Positions 9,521 to 21,289 of a DNA stretch of 64,000 bases are shown piece after piece. A model generated the notes under the pieces. That model saw only the letters and a program-made list of their open reading frames with translations, searched no databases and was not told the origin of the DNA. This DNA is from Deroplatys truncata. Taxonomy: Eukaryota > Arthropoda > Insecta > Mantodea > Mantidae. The first letter of the stretch is position 1; every line of letters starts with the position of its first letter. The stretch is taken from assembly GCA_030765065.1 (NCBI GenBank), contig CM060982.1, positions 15,001,630 through 15,065,629 on the forward strand, in the 5' to 3' direction. A program made the translations under genes and the position numbers.

Positions 9521-11954
9521 TACCTGAACTACCTGTGAAATACGAAACTATGTTATACCGACTCTAGAATTTAGCCTCCTGTGATACTAGCTGAATTAGC
9601 CTAAATACCTACGATGCTGGCTGAATTACCTGTGAAATCATGCACAGCTATGATGCAGTTAGCCTCTGGAATCTAGCCTCCTGTGATACTAGCTGAATTA
9701 GCTTAAATGCCCACGATACTAGCTGAATTGCCTGTGAAATCATATACAACGATGATACGTGCTGCCTCTAGAATCTAGCCTCCTGTGATACTAGATGAGT
9801 GACTCTAAACACCTATGATACTTGAATTATCCTAAATACTACGATACTCTCTGAATTACCTGTGAAATACGAAACTATGCTACTCCCAACCCTGGAATCT
9901 ATCCTCCTGTGATACTAACTGAATTAGCCTAAATACCTATGATAGTAGCTGAATTAGCTGTGAAATCATGCACAGCTATGTTTCGCCCTGGCCCTGGAAT
10001 CTATTCTTCTGTGATACTAACTGAATTAGCCTAAATACCTATGATACTAGCTGAATTATCTGTGAAATCATGCACAGCTATGTTTCGCCCTGCGCCTGGA
10101 ATCTAGCCTCCTGTGATACTAGCCGAGTGACTCTAAACACCTATGACGCTTGAATTATCCTAAATACCTACGATACTATCTAAATTACCTGTGAAATGAT
10201 ACGGAACTATGCTATATCCGCTTCTCGGAATCTGTCCTACCCTGTGATGCTACCTGAATTACTCACCTTTTTACGTTAGTGGGTCACCTTTTTCCCTTTC
10301 CTGGGTCACCTTTTCCCTTTGTTGGTCACCTTTTTCCGTTTGTTGGTCACCTTTTCCCTTTGTTGGTCACCTTTTTCCCTGAGTGGGATACCTTTTTCCC
10401 TGACTGGGTCACCTTTTCCCTGTGTGGGTCACCTTTTTACGTGAGTGGGTTACGTGCTACAGCTGTCTAGAATTTATGTCCTAGCATTGACACAAACAGC
10501 TTTCCAAAAAAGTTCTCGTCTAAAGTCGCTTTCAAATTCTAGCACCTTCCCTCCTATTCTCTATCTCTCCTGTATATAAACCCATATTGCTACTCCTTCA
10601 GTATCTGTCTAGCCTAACACCTCTCCTCCTTTTCCTATACCTCTCATATATATAAACGCATACTCTACTCTCAACCACTGTCTAGTCTAACATCTCTCCC
10701 CGTATCCCCTACATCTCATAAGCGCATTCTCCTCCTGTCCTCAGTCTAGCTGAGTATCTCTCCTTGGTTTCCTATCTAACCTATATAAACGCATTCTACC
10801 TTTAACACCTGTCTATCCTAGCATAGGATCTGTCTCCGTTTTCTCGTCTCTCCTTATAAACACATTCTCAAACCTTCCTAGCCTTATACCTCTCCTCGGT
10901 TTGCTATATCTCCCATATAAAAGGTTTATTCTACCCTTCAAGTCCTGTCTAGTCTAACAGCTCCCTTCGTTTTCCCTATCTTTTCCCTATAAACGCATAC
11001 TATACTGCTCGACCTCTGGCTAGCCTTGCACTTCTCCTCGTATTCCCTACCTCTCTCATATAAAACATGCTCTACTCTTCAACTCTGTCTAGCCTAATAC
11101 CTCTTCTCCTGTTCCTATATCCCTCATACATATAAACTCTCCCCGTATCCGTTACCTCTCATAAAGCGCATTCCCCTCCTGTCCCTGTCTAGCTGAGTAT
11201 CTCTCCCTGGGTTCCTATCTAACCTATATAAAACACATTCTACCTTTAACACCTGTCTATCCTAGCATAGGATATCTCCGTTTTCTCGTCTCTCCTTATA
11301 AACGCATACTCTACTTCTCAACCTCTGTCTAGCCTAACAACCCTACCCCTGTTCCCTACCTCTCTCATATAAAAGACAAGCTCTACCCTTCAACTCTGTC
11401 TAGCCTAACACTTCTCCTCCTGTTCCCTACCTCTCTCATATAAAAGACATACTTTACCCTTCAACTCTGCCTAGTCTAACACCTCTCCTCGTTTTCCTAT
11501 ATCTCTCATATAAACATACGCTACTCCTCAACCTCTGACTAGCCTAACATCCCTCTTCCTGTTCCTTACCTCTCTCATATAAAAGACATACTCTACCCTT
11601 CAACTCTGTCTAGCCTAACACCTCTCCTCCTGTTCCCTACTTCTCTCATATAAAGGACATACTCTACCCTTCAACACTGCCTAGCCTAATACCTCTCCTC
11701 GTTTTCCTATATCTTTCATATAAACCATACTTTATTCCTCAGCCTCTGTCTAGCCTAACACCTCTCTACTATCTCTTCCATATAAACGTATTTCCCTCCT
11801 TCAACCCTGTCTAGCATAGTATTGGTCGTCGTATTCCCTATCTCTACCATATAAACCCATTTTCCTCCTTGAACCGCTCCATCTAGCCTCGTTTTCCCTA
11901 TCCTTTCCCATATATGCCCAAAAAGTGGCCTCGCTCTCTCTATAATAACCTACT
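9521..11954. repeat. Right terminal inverted repeat (2.43 kb)
   Basis: Reverse complement of 2489-4834 with the same array order mirrored: array 3 at 9521-10262, array 2 at 10263-10450, unique spacer at about 10440-10540, array 1 at 10540-11900 and the unique end to 11954. It ends ...CTATAATAACCTACT and is followed by GATGGG. Small differences in unit number explain the extra length. Confidence 0.88.
10263..10450. repeat. TIR array 2, right arm
   Basis: About eight units of GGGTCACCTTTTTCCCT, complementary to array 2 of the left arm. It gives a repetitive Pro/Phe/Gly open frame at 10279-10470 that should not be taken for a gene. Confidence 0.85.
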
Positions 11955-11960
11955 GATGGG
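11955..11960. repeat. Right target-site duplication GATGGG
   Basis: Exact copy of 2483-2488, directly outside the right terminus. Confidence 0.85.
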
Positions 11961-13399
11961 TAGTGCAAATCTCCTTTCAGCGAGTGATACGGCTATAGGA
12001 AAACTAGTAACATACAAGGTACACCAGTTTTTTCGACATTATATGTATATATACTATATATACAATGCTTTTTATAATTAAAGAAATACCGAAATTTGGA
12101 GCTGTAAGATAGTTAATGTTTTTTTTACGTTCGTTAACGATCTGCAGCCAACGGTGGATGTTCTACGTTCTTTATCTTAGTTGTCAAGTAAAATTAAATA
12201 TCGGACATAATTTTCTCAGCGATTGTGTTAAACAAAATTTGAATTTCGTAGTGTTTACCTGCTAGTAGCTACATTCTTTTAGAGGACGCTAAATATTTTC
12301 CTTTCTCACCTCACTAACACTGCATTTTTATGTCTGTACACTACGAATCTTCCACAGCGACCACTGCACTTCTTAGCGTCCAACATTTTTAATCTACTAC
12401 TTTTATATTCTGATTGGCTCAAGCTTTGCTAGCGAACACTGTTGGTTTTCGGTTCACATGTGATTATTTACAAAAATCTGCATATTACTGCCGTACTTTT
12501 CCACTGACTGTTGAAAACTTTCACCAAATTTCTAAGTTATTGTTCGGCTACACCAGGGTTATACCTATTGTCAGCCACCCTAAAGTTCTTGAGTTTATAG
12601 CTCTGCTTTCTTACACAAACTTCTTATTCGTAGCACTTACAGCCCCAATGTTAATAAAACTAAAAATGCATTTCAGCACACCCTGACATTTGGAAATAAA
12701 AGCCCTGTATCCCCGTTTGGTTTGTTTATAGCTTGTATTGCCACATTAGCTAGGTGCTACCAGGAAGCAGGGCTGCTAGAAATATTTCACCGGATAAAAA
12801 AGGAACCTCGATCTTCTTCATCCCTAGTTGAAGGACGGATTGCAGGAAATGGTATGACCCAGAAGAAGTAATCAACTAGTAAAGCAAGCACCGAATGTGG
12901 TCTGTATGCCTGCTGTGTTTACATTTGCCAGGTTGACAGCTGCGACAGAACAGTGCTCTAATTTATTGCTGAACATTAGTAACACTGATAGCATGGAGAT
13001 AATGCTTAAATTTGTAGGAGGAGCTGACGGGCAGGTGGTGCTTGAAAACAGTTTTCGGTAGCGTTTGGATTTCAGTGCGGCAAGTGTTTCCCTTAACAGT
13101 ACACCACATCACTGTCCAGGTAAGAGCTAAATGTCCTTTGCTTTATTTCGGTAGAGTAAAGGCGTTTAAATGAACTTCAGAATGTTGTTTCTGTTGGTGT
13201 TCATCGTTTGCTTGGGGAAAATTTGGAATAAGTGCTTTACGTATGTAAGTTGTTGCCCTTGTTCGCTTTGATATTTATCAAGAAGGAACAACTCTCGTTC
13301 CATAATTTTTACTGTATACATAAAATAAAAATAACATCCTGAAATCTAATGTGGCTAAACTTACAATTTATTTCGGCATTCTTAACAGATCTTGAAAGA
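11961..13399. other. No recognisable gene
   Basis: Unique-looking sequence next to the right end of the Polinton-like element. A 90-codon frame at 12414-12686 has no recognisable motif and a composition expected by chance. A TA-rich palindromic stretch lies at 12035-12065. Confidence 0.4.
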
Positions 13400-15000
13400 A
13401 GGACTAGTATGGCATAGGCGCACAACTTTGTGTTCTTTATATGGAAAATTCTTCCTTCTGTTTTATTTTCTGTAAAACAACTCTAACGATGTTTATTCAA
13501 ATCTCCCATATTTAGGATTCCCAAGAGAAATAAAATGTAACGCTTAAATGTTCTTTGTATACCTAGTGAAGTCTCATTCATTCTGTTTGAGTTCTGCATG
13601 ACTATCCTTCATTTTGTTTGAAATTATTCTGCATCGCTTGGAAAACATATGAGATGATTTGGCATAACTTGAAATTCATAAGAGAAGACAAAAGTCCACT
13701 TGAAACAAAATATAGGGCTTATTCAATATACAATTCTTACTATATCAAAATATTTCGTAGCGTTGGCTGTTTTCGAAATATTCCACACTGTATTCTTACA
13801 TTTTGTCAAATGTTATGTGCGTCTATGACGGATAATGATTTGAAGTTTCTAAGTTTTACTTTCTCCAGCACGTACCTAATTGGTGGAGGAAGTATGACGT
13901 TTCACCCAAAAAATCCATGACAAGATTTCAATGAAAATACATTTTTGAGGCTACCTAAACTCACAAGGACATTTTTAGAAAAAGTCCGTGAACAACATGA
14001 CGGAAGAATAAAATGTCGGAGAAACACCAAATAGGTGCCTATTTAAGTTTAGTATCTTCCAAAGATGCGACAGAAGATTTTCGCGAAAACCAGTGCAACA
14101 ACATACTACCATTTACATGGAAAATGTGATGTTACATTTAGTTTATCTTCAAGAAAAGTATATCTAAGAATGTTGATAAAAAATATATATAGGCAGTTAT
14201 GTTTAAAATATTTATAATGTTTACATAGTAAATAATATTTATATCTTAAATTTTCTGGGAATAGGCAATAAATTTCTCTTCATTAGGAAGGAATTTTATA
14301 TTTAATTATATATATGTATATATAAATAACAAAATCTTGGTATAATAAAAATGTAAATCTCTTAAAATCATACAATTACTTCAAATAATATTTTTGTGGC
14401 ATCGGCCACTTCCGAGATATTCCGTTGTTATTGGTTTGAATTGTTCAATATTTTTGTCATTTTTTAAGCGCTGTCAACATACAGATGTTTCTCGCAATAT
14501 CTGGAAAGAGTAGGTAATTTCAAGGCCAGGAAATAGTGGCCAGCTTTCAAAAAGTTGACTATCGCTTGGGTTTCTTTACCCCCTCCCATTGCACTGACAA
14601 CGAAATGTGTAAGGAGGCTATTTCTGCAAATGTTAATGGTTAACATGAAGAATAGTTTGTAAAAGCTATATAAAAATAAGCAATATTGGATAGAGAAAAT
14701 CAAGTGAATGTAAAACATCAAATCGTTTTTAAGTGCTGTCACATTAAGTTGTTATTCGCGTGGTATGGAAAGAATTTAGAATTTCAGGACCAGTATATAG
14801 TGACCAGCTATTAAACATTTAAGTTTCCCTATTCCCTTTCTATCTATAACGAAATATGTAATATAGCTATGCAAGCGTTTATCTCAACTTGGTGTAGATA
14901 GAAGAAATAGGTTTTGCAAGGATATTTTGTAGAAAGTGTATAAAACGATAGTGATAGGGAAGGTCATCTAAATGTAACAAATCAGCCTTCTCTTATTTTC
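13400..15000. repeat. Unclassified interspersed repeat, copy A
   Basis: This stretch aligns by eye in many blocks with 17650-18575: TTTCACC...AAAT, GTTTAGTATCTTCCAAA, GACAGAAGATTTTC, TTTACATGGAA, AATTTTCTGGGAATAG, GAAGGAATTTTAT, CGAGATATTCCGTT and TTCAAGGCCAG. Within this copy the last part (about 14400-14730) is repeated once more at 14735-14990. The 5' part (13420-13510) also resembles 33110-33200. No coding frame or terminal repeats were found, so the class is unknown. Confidence 0.55.
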
Positions 15001-17330
15001 CTTCGCAATGCTTCGTTACCGCAACCATGGCGGGGTATTTAATTTATTTCCCGAGGACTAAAACTTCTGAATTCATTTTTCCTTCCTTCCGATAAAGATT
15101 TAAGTGTTGTTTCTGCATATTGCACGTAACTGCATAGCCATTTGTTAGTTCTAAATCGCTTCTAGATAATGCGTTGTGAATCCATGAAAATTAGCAATCC
15201 CTATATAAGGACGGGGCAACGAGCCTTCAGCGCTGGGCCAAATCACCATCCTGAAGTATCTCAATTCACAGAAGAAATGAAAGCTTTGGAATATATACAT
15301 ACATATTATAAGGCACGATCTCCTAATACAGCAACAAGTAGGTTAGTAGGGTATTTGAAGAAGACGAAGAAGAAGAAGGTTTCATGAATAACGTAATATG
15401 GATAAAAAAAACTCAATGTTTAATGAAACCTGTAACACACAATGTAAGCATGTGAATTTGTAATGAGTAGAGAAAGTTATACGTCTCTACCATACAAGAT
15501 TTCTAGGAATATTCTGTCCATTTAGGGACCTTGAGTACCAAATTTAAATTCATCGTTTAAACACCCATGAAACTATTTGAAACTGAATTAACTATGGCGT
15601 TGGCCAACTTTGATACCACATTCCTCATGTCGCTTGCCCAAAAGACTAATTGCTGGTCATTTCATTGGTCTGAAATACAAAGATATTCTTGTCACCGAGG
15701 AAATCAACTTAGCGCAGGTAGTTAATGCTTTATCTAAAATGGAACCGTTCTTTATTGTAATTTTAGAGTCTGGTTCCTACACGGCTATAAATAAAAATTA
15801 AAACAAAACGGAAAGAAACAACCTAGTGTTCACATAGTCATACTTCGGGTGAACAGTGAAACAAATATTACCCTAAATTTTGTATACACAACAAGCATGT
15901 TTGTGTTTAATGATATTTGGAGAAACGTACAGCTGTTGTGCATTTTAAAACAGCAAAATTAATGTTAGTGATTTTCAACTTCCTTTGTTGGAAGTTTTGT
16001 TGTATAAGTGTGTGTGGTCTTTTCATCTGGTGTTTAATAATAAAATAGTTTAATAATTAGTTATTGACTAGAGTACCAACGTCCGGATAGAAACAAACAA
16101 CTGAAGCCCTCTTCACATGTTCCGTGTAACGCATCGGATATTTTGACAGAGAACCCTGAAATGTGACGCAGCTGACACGGGTGATATTTACTGCATGTAT
16201 TTGTTTTAATTGTTTCATATTTATAGCCTCCTTCGGCTTTCACGGCAATATCGGTGGCGCTACCTGAGAAATAAATTCTATATATGCAACTGGTTTCACT
16301 CAGGTTATTAATTACTTTTAATCGCTTTACATTGAAACACACTGGCCCTCGCAGTTTCCAGACTCTTAGCAGCGTAAAGAAAGATCCCTAAACAAATACG
16401 ATTATCGAAGCCAGGACCTTCGGGTTTGCAAGCAAGCACAATGAGCATAGAGGTAGCTTGCTCTAATTCTGGATATGGAAACAACAAACCTCTTTTTACT
16501 CCAGTTCGAAGCTCCTAAGGATCTCCGAAAGATATGCTAACGGTTTGACATGACGAGATGCGGAAATCGGTGGTATTGCGTCGCTAGAACTGGCAATGAA
16601 CCCAGTGACATTCCTTCCAAGTGAAATTGGCTGCGAATGAGCGGAGAGTATTCTGCTGCCAAAGGTCATGCACGCCATCCGTTAGCACTCGAGAAACAGA
16701 TTAACTACCGCTAGCAGAAAGGGAACGATAATCAATATGTTTCAAATTACCCTGTTTCCATTTGTATACATACAAGTAAACAAACCATAAATTGTTTATA
16801 CTACCTGGCAAATCACTTTTGTTGAAAGCCGGTTTTGGTTCACTTAATATAATTACTTTCAGTTGTAGTTATGCAGTACATATCCAAAGCTAAAAACATA
16901 AGAGAATGAGGTCAAAATTATCCTTATACTCTTCTTATTGTGCTTTCCCTGTTTACCCTCCCCTTAGGAGGACTTAAACCTCGCAGGACTTACAATCGGA
17001 TGCCTGTGGTCGGAAAATCTTTATATCCAAAGGAGATAAGCATGATCAACTTCAGCTTACGCAATGCTTATAATATTCTAGTAAGTACTATTAGTTATCA
17101 GGTCTGAAAGGCGAGCTAAGTTAACCAAAATGAAGAAATCGTTAATCTCCCTCAAATTCTGTTATGTTATCAAGCTGCATGTTTCGATAACTTGTTCTGA
17201 TGATCTGCTGTGGAAGAATAAGTTTACGCGAAAACGAAAACTAGAAATACAGTGAAGCAGAAACTATGAAAGCAAATATTATTGCATATTAATTACTGCT
17301 ATTTCCTCCCTTAGAAAACTTCAGAAGAAT
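15001..17330. other. No recognisable gene
   Basis: Short frames at 15169-15387 and 15610-15801 carry no known motif. A weak tRNA-like B box on the minus strand lies at about 16400-16430 (GGTCCTGGCTTCGATAATC), possibly an old SINE. Nothing else could be supported. Confidence 0.4.
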
Positions 17331-17334
17331 GTGT

Positions 17335-17520
17335 GATCGATGGTCAGCATTCCGGCTTCTAAACCTAGAGGTCCCGGTTCGATTCCCGACTGGAACGAAA
17401 TAATTTCTTTTATTAGAATCTTTTCCTGCCCTCCGTAGTCTGAAAGTATGCACGTGGAGTCAATATGAGTGTCTTTAATCTTGGAATTGATTAAAACCCA
17501 ATGTTAAAGAAAATACCGTC
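17335..17520 (+). repeat. tRNA-derived SINE-like sequence
   Basis: GATGGTCAGCATTCCGGCTTC with a perfect Pol III B box (GGTTCGATTCC) at about 17376-17386 forms a tRNA-like head. A unique tail with AGTGTCTTTAATCTT follows. It is probably a single diverged SINE; the acceptor stem does not pair well, so a functional tRNA is unlikely. Confidence 0.5.
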
Positions 17521-17649
17521 AACGAGTTGTTTCTCAAGTCAAAGCCCACGTTATGATCATAGAAGTTGAAGGGGGCTGTCCAAACGAAGCAATTAAAATA
17601 TCTCATACAATTTTGTATTCTGAAAAGAATGCGTTAAGAATTATCTAAA

Positions 17650-18575
17650 TAGTTTGTAGAAATACAGCAATATATACATTTATTTTTATATTAAACTACT
17701 TGTCTATTACATATAGTAAGCAAGGGAAGTATTGCATTCCACCCATAAATTTAAGTCGAGATTTCACCACAAATGTGTTTTGAGGTGTCCTGGATCCAAA
17801 TAAGGCATTTTTGGAAACATGCCCGCGTGTGTATGGCTGTGTGTTCGTGTGTGAACGGCATAACTCAAAAACGAAAAGTAGGATAAAAACCAAACTTGCC
17901 ATTTGAGTTTAGAATCTTCCAAAAATACGACACGAAGATTTTCAAGAAAATCTCCCGCAACTCAACTACCCTTTACATGGAACATTTTTCGAAAATTTAG
18001 ATTTTCTAAAAAATTACTGTAAAGACTTGTATTCAAATATAATATATGCAAGATATTTACATGGAAAATAAAATGCATATCTTGAATTTTCTGGGAATAG
18101 CCTAGGAAGTCCTTTTCATTCGCAAGGAATTTTGTATAAACTTGTATAACTTGTAAACGTTAAGCACTAGACGAATACGTACCATACAGAAAATGTGGAT
18201 CTCTTTAAAACATAACTTATTTAAAATAAGTTTTGTGCGGCATAAGCCGTTTCTGAGATATCCGTTATTGAAGGTTGGAATTGTTCAATACTTGCCATTA
18301 TTTTAAAGTCCATCGAGTTTCGTGAGTGTATGGAAATAGTATGGAATTTCAAGGCCAGCATATAGCATCCAGTTCTTAAAGATTTGATTGTGACTGTTCT
18401 CTTTGTATTTTAGTGAAATGTGTAATGTAATTGTTTTTTCAGTGATTTATTTGGATTAAATATAGTAGATAGAAAAATAAGCTTTAGTAGGAGTAGTTCG
18501 TATACCATTAATAAAGTTAGGAAGGATAGAAAAAGCCATGTGAATGTATCACATATAATTTTTTTATATTTGCTA
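17650..18575. repeat. Unclassified interspersed repeat, copy B
   Basis: Second copy of the family at 13400-15000, about 0.9 kb, without the internal duplication of copy A. It ends at the CG/CA/TC microsatellite at 18584. Confidence 0.55.
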
Positions 18576-18583
18576 TCCGTCTA

Positions 18584-18587
18584 CGCG

Positions 18588-18618
<31 letters not shown>

Positions 18619-18636
18619 AATCTCTCTCTCTCTCTG
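18584..18636. repeat. Compound microsatellite (CG)n(CA)n(TC)n
   Basis: Alternating CG pairs pass into about 12 CA repeats and then TC repeats. The alternating purine-pyrimidine part could adopt Z-DNA. Confidence 0.95.
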
Positions 18637-18639
18637 TGA

Positions 18640-19855
18640 TGAAAGACCCATGAGCTTAAGCAATCAACCCATACACCTTCTTCAAAGCAACAGGCAGAAA
18701 CTCCGAATCTAGTATATAGAGGAGCCCCAAATGATAAAAGGTATTGTGTAGTTATAATACAGCAACTTAGTAAAACTCCTTGGGAGGGTAACTCACCTGG
18801 TCATGCATTCTCCCTCTCTAACCGGCTTGCACATGACTCTGAGTCGCTGCTAAAGCACCACACGCCATAATTTCCCCTACCCCATATTTTGTTTTATTTT
18901 ATTCTGACCAAACCGTTAACCTTAATCATACCACTGTTGTAACTATCTAACTGTAGAGGCAGGACTAAAGACACAAGAACATTGCAAAAAAGAAAAGATA
19001 AATAAAATGCTAAGTTTGTGGAGTGCTATGATAGGCCACGCAAAGAGCAAGGTGCAGTGGGTGTGAAGGCAAGTGTTTGCATACAACTAGCAATAGCATT
19101 TCACATATATATGATATATATATGATATTATTATGGGATATTTTCCAAAAGTTAACTCACACTTTTTAGGGAATTTATTAGCCCTCACTCCCATTTATCT
19201 CTTCAAGGAAAAAAGTTCCTCACTGTTGATTTTGGTGATACAAATTATTTAAATTGAAGTTTTACAAAGGAAACTAGCGGCTTTAATTTTTATAGGGAGG
19301 GCAATCACACATCATCATCATCATCTCGAATGTCAGCTCTATAATTCACCTCTTATAGAACTGGAATATGGATTTTAGTTTTTGAGTTATCGCGATGTAA
19401 ATGAAGTCCTATTAAATTTTTCTAGACTATGAAATTGCTGTGTTCACACCAGGTACTTGGTACTTTTTCCCGTGGTACACGAGTACACGTGGTACTTGTT
19501 TCGCGCGTATGGAACCACTTTCTCTTTAAAGACACCTCATAGTATAACTCAATAGCTAAGGGCAAAAGACAAGTAGAGTGGGGGCGATTTATCGCTCCTG
19601 AATACTGGCGCAATCCGAGGGAATTTACTAGGTTCTTATATTATAGTTGCCTATTTATTCCGATGTCGACATTTCTGAACTACTCGTAGTTCTGATGAGA
19701 TGGTGAAAGGCGGAAGGGGAGGGGATTATTTATCTTTCACGAAGGCCACTATCAAAAACGCCATACTAAATCAGTTCAGATGTCAGCATGGGGCAAAACA
19801 GCCATAAGTGTTCACTACTGAACACCTCATTTTTCAGCTTTTACCTTTTGAGATG
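18640..19855. other. No recognisable gene
   Basis: Mixed sequence with a short ATC repeat near 19310. A GTAC-rich stretch at 19450-19500 (GGTACTTGGTACTTTTTCCC, GTGGTACACGAGTACACGTG) contains several short palindromes. No coding evidence. Confidence 0.35.
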
Positions 19856-19859
19856 GGTA

Positions 19860-20890
19860 ATGGGTGAGAGCTTTCCTAAGGAAACAGCCTCACTTCAGAG
19901 AGTACCGCCCTTGCCCACATGATCTCCAGGTCTTTCCGGCCCGGAAGGTAGCACTTGATAAAAGTTTGCGTGAGGAGTAGACAGGAACTCCAGGCAACCT
20001 GTCTAGGGGAACGAAACATCAAAATCAAACTGTGAACGCGACGCGCAAACTCCCCCCCGCCCCCGTCATTTGAGCTTTAGAAACGTCTACAAACCTTCAA
20101 CAAAGAGACAGATGGACGAATGTAAGTGCTGACAGTCTGAAAAGAAAAAGGACCAAGGACTTGAAATTAATGAACAGGAAGGTCTGTACCTGGAATGTGT
20201 GATGAATTAATCATAAATATCCAGAATCATAAAAAGTGTTGATGCGGTATAAAATGATATAGCAATTAAAACTCATACTAAGAAAAAACCAAAAGCGATT
20301 GTATATTTAGAAAACGTTTCATTTATTTACAACGGCGTACCAACAGATAGAAGGTTCAATGCTGGAGTAGGTGTAATACTATATAATAAACAGTTTTATC
20401 CTTTCAAAGAGTAATTGAACGGCTAATAATCTAAAACTTAAAGTAAGACGAGCAAAGGTAACCACAATAGGAGTATCTCCCCAAAGGTACTAAAAGAAAA
20501 AATTAAGAGAGTTTTATGAAAAGATGCAAAATATGATTAATTCCAAGAATAGAAAGGAATAAATAATAATTGCGTGTTACTTAAATAGTAGAATTGAAAA
20601 TGTTCCAAACCCCAAAACAATGGAAATATTTGGACAAAAGGTCTTAAGTAATAAAGCAAGAGGTTGATTGATTTCTGTTCCTATGAAATTAAAACTACAA
20701 ACTCCTGTTTTAGTCACAAATATATTCGTAAATTCATATGGGCTGACAGGAATAACAACATTATAATTGATTACATCCTAGTTAATATGAAATTAAAAGA
20801 TCCAGTAGTCCATGTTAGGGTACGTGTGGAGCTAGTGTAGAAACGTATTATTTTTTACAACTCTAAAGAATTTAACTGTGCTTATATATC
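19860..20890 (+). pseudogene. LINE 5' fragment with AP endonuclease domain, decayed
   Basis: An untranslated-like leader (19860-20100) is followed by a stop-ridden apurinic-type endonuclease domain, the enzyme that nicks target DNA for LINE insertion. Recognisable pieces: YNG...GVGVILYNK near 20320-20390, a degenerate IIIACYLNSRI at about 20570 in the place of the usual GD-N motif, the GRxLIDFC-like region near 20660-20690, and NNNIIIDYILVNMKL near 20745-20800. The reading frame shifts several times. Reverse transcriptase does not follow; a SINE-like tail (AGTTAAAGCGACGTAAAATA) appears at about 21004. It may belong to the same LINE family as 28300-29240. Confidence 0.65.
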
Positions 20891-21289
20891 ACAGAGAAAA
20901 TAAAATGGAGTAAATTTATAGAGTGACCTAGCAGCCTAACTGCTCTCCATACCTCGATCTAAGGGTTATCCACTAACAGATCCGTTGTGATGTGACCCTG
21001 TAGTTAAAGCGACGTAAAATAAATACAGTAATAATAATATGGAGAAAGCTTATTAAATAAATTTACTTTGTTTAATATATTATATAGTCTTATATTATGT
21101 TGAGCAAAATAATATGGCACACGGTTTAATGCAAACCAGCGAGGGCAAAATAAATACAAAGAAAATGTTTACGATATTTCACTAGTTCAAATGAAAGCCA
21201 AAGCCATTTTTATATGAGTCACTTTATTGTTTAGTACAATTCACATTGTCCATCCATCTTTATATCCCTGCTTGTGAGTGAGGAAGAAT

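Larger units (their letters stand above)
2489..11954. mobile_element. Polinton/Maverick-like element, PolB-only, giant TIRs
   Basis: This 9466-bp element begins AGTAGGTTATTATAGAGAGA and ends with the reverse complement of that sequence. It is bounded by GATGGG duplications, and its AG...CT ends and 6-bp duplication match the Polinton/Maverick class of self-synthesising transposons. Inverted termini occupy 2489-4834 and 9521-11954, so half of the element is terminal repeat. The single-copy core (4835-9520) carries one recognisable gene, a minus-strand protein-primed DNA polymerase (5492-9138). Autonomous Polintons are usually about 15-20 kb and also encode a retroviral-type integrase, packaging ATPase, cysteine protease and capsid proteins; I found none here. 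It therefore looks like a deletion derivative or a minimal polymerase-only lineage that needed an integrase in trans. The polymerase is now broken, so this copy is probably dead. Confidence 0.82.

Noticed and set aside
10279..10470. 63-codon Pro/Phe/Gly-rich open frame
   Set aside because: It is the translation of TIR array 2 (GGGTCACCTTTTTCCCT units), a tandem-repeat artefact without a start context or conserved peptide.
2489..11954. Reading the inverted arms as an assembly inversion artefact
   Set aside because: An exact GATGGG duplication flanks both ends, the core between the arms is single-copy, and the arms differ slightly in length and unit number, as expected for a real element.
16061..16678. 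Two minus-strand frames of 60-93 codons
   Set aside because: No known motif, splice signals or conserved-looking composition; treated as chance frames.
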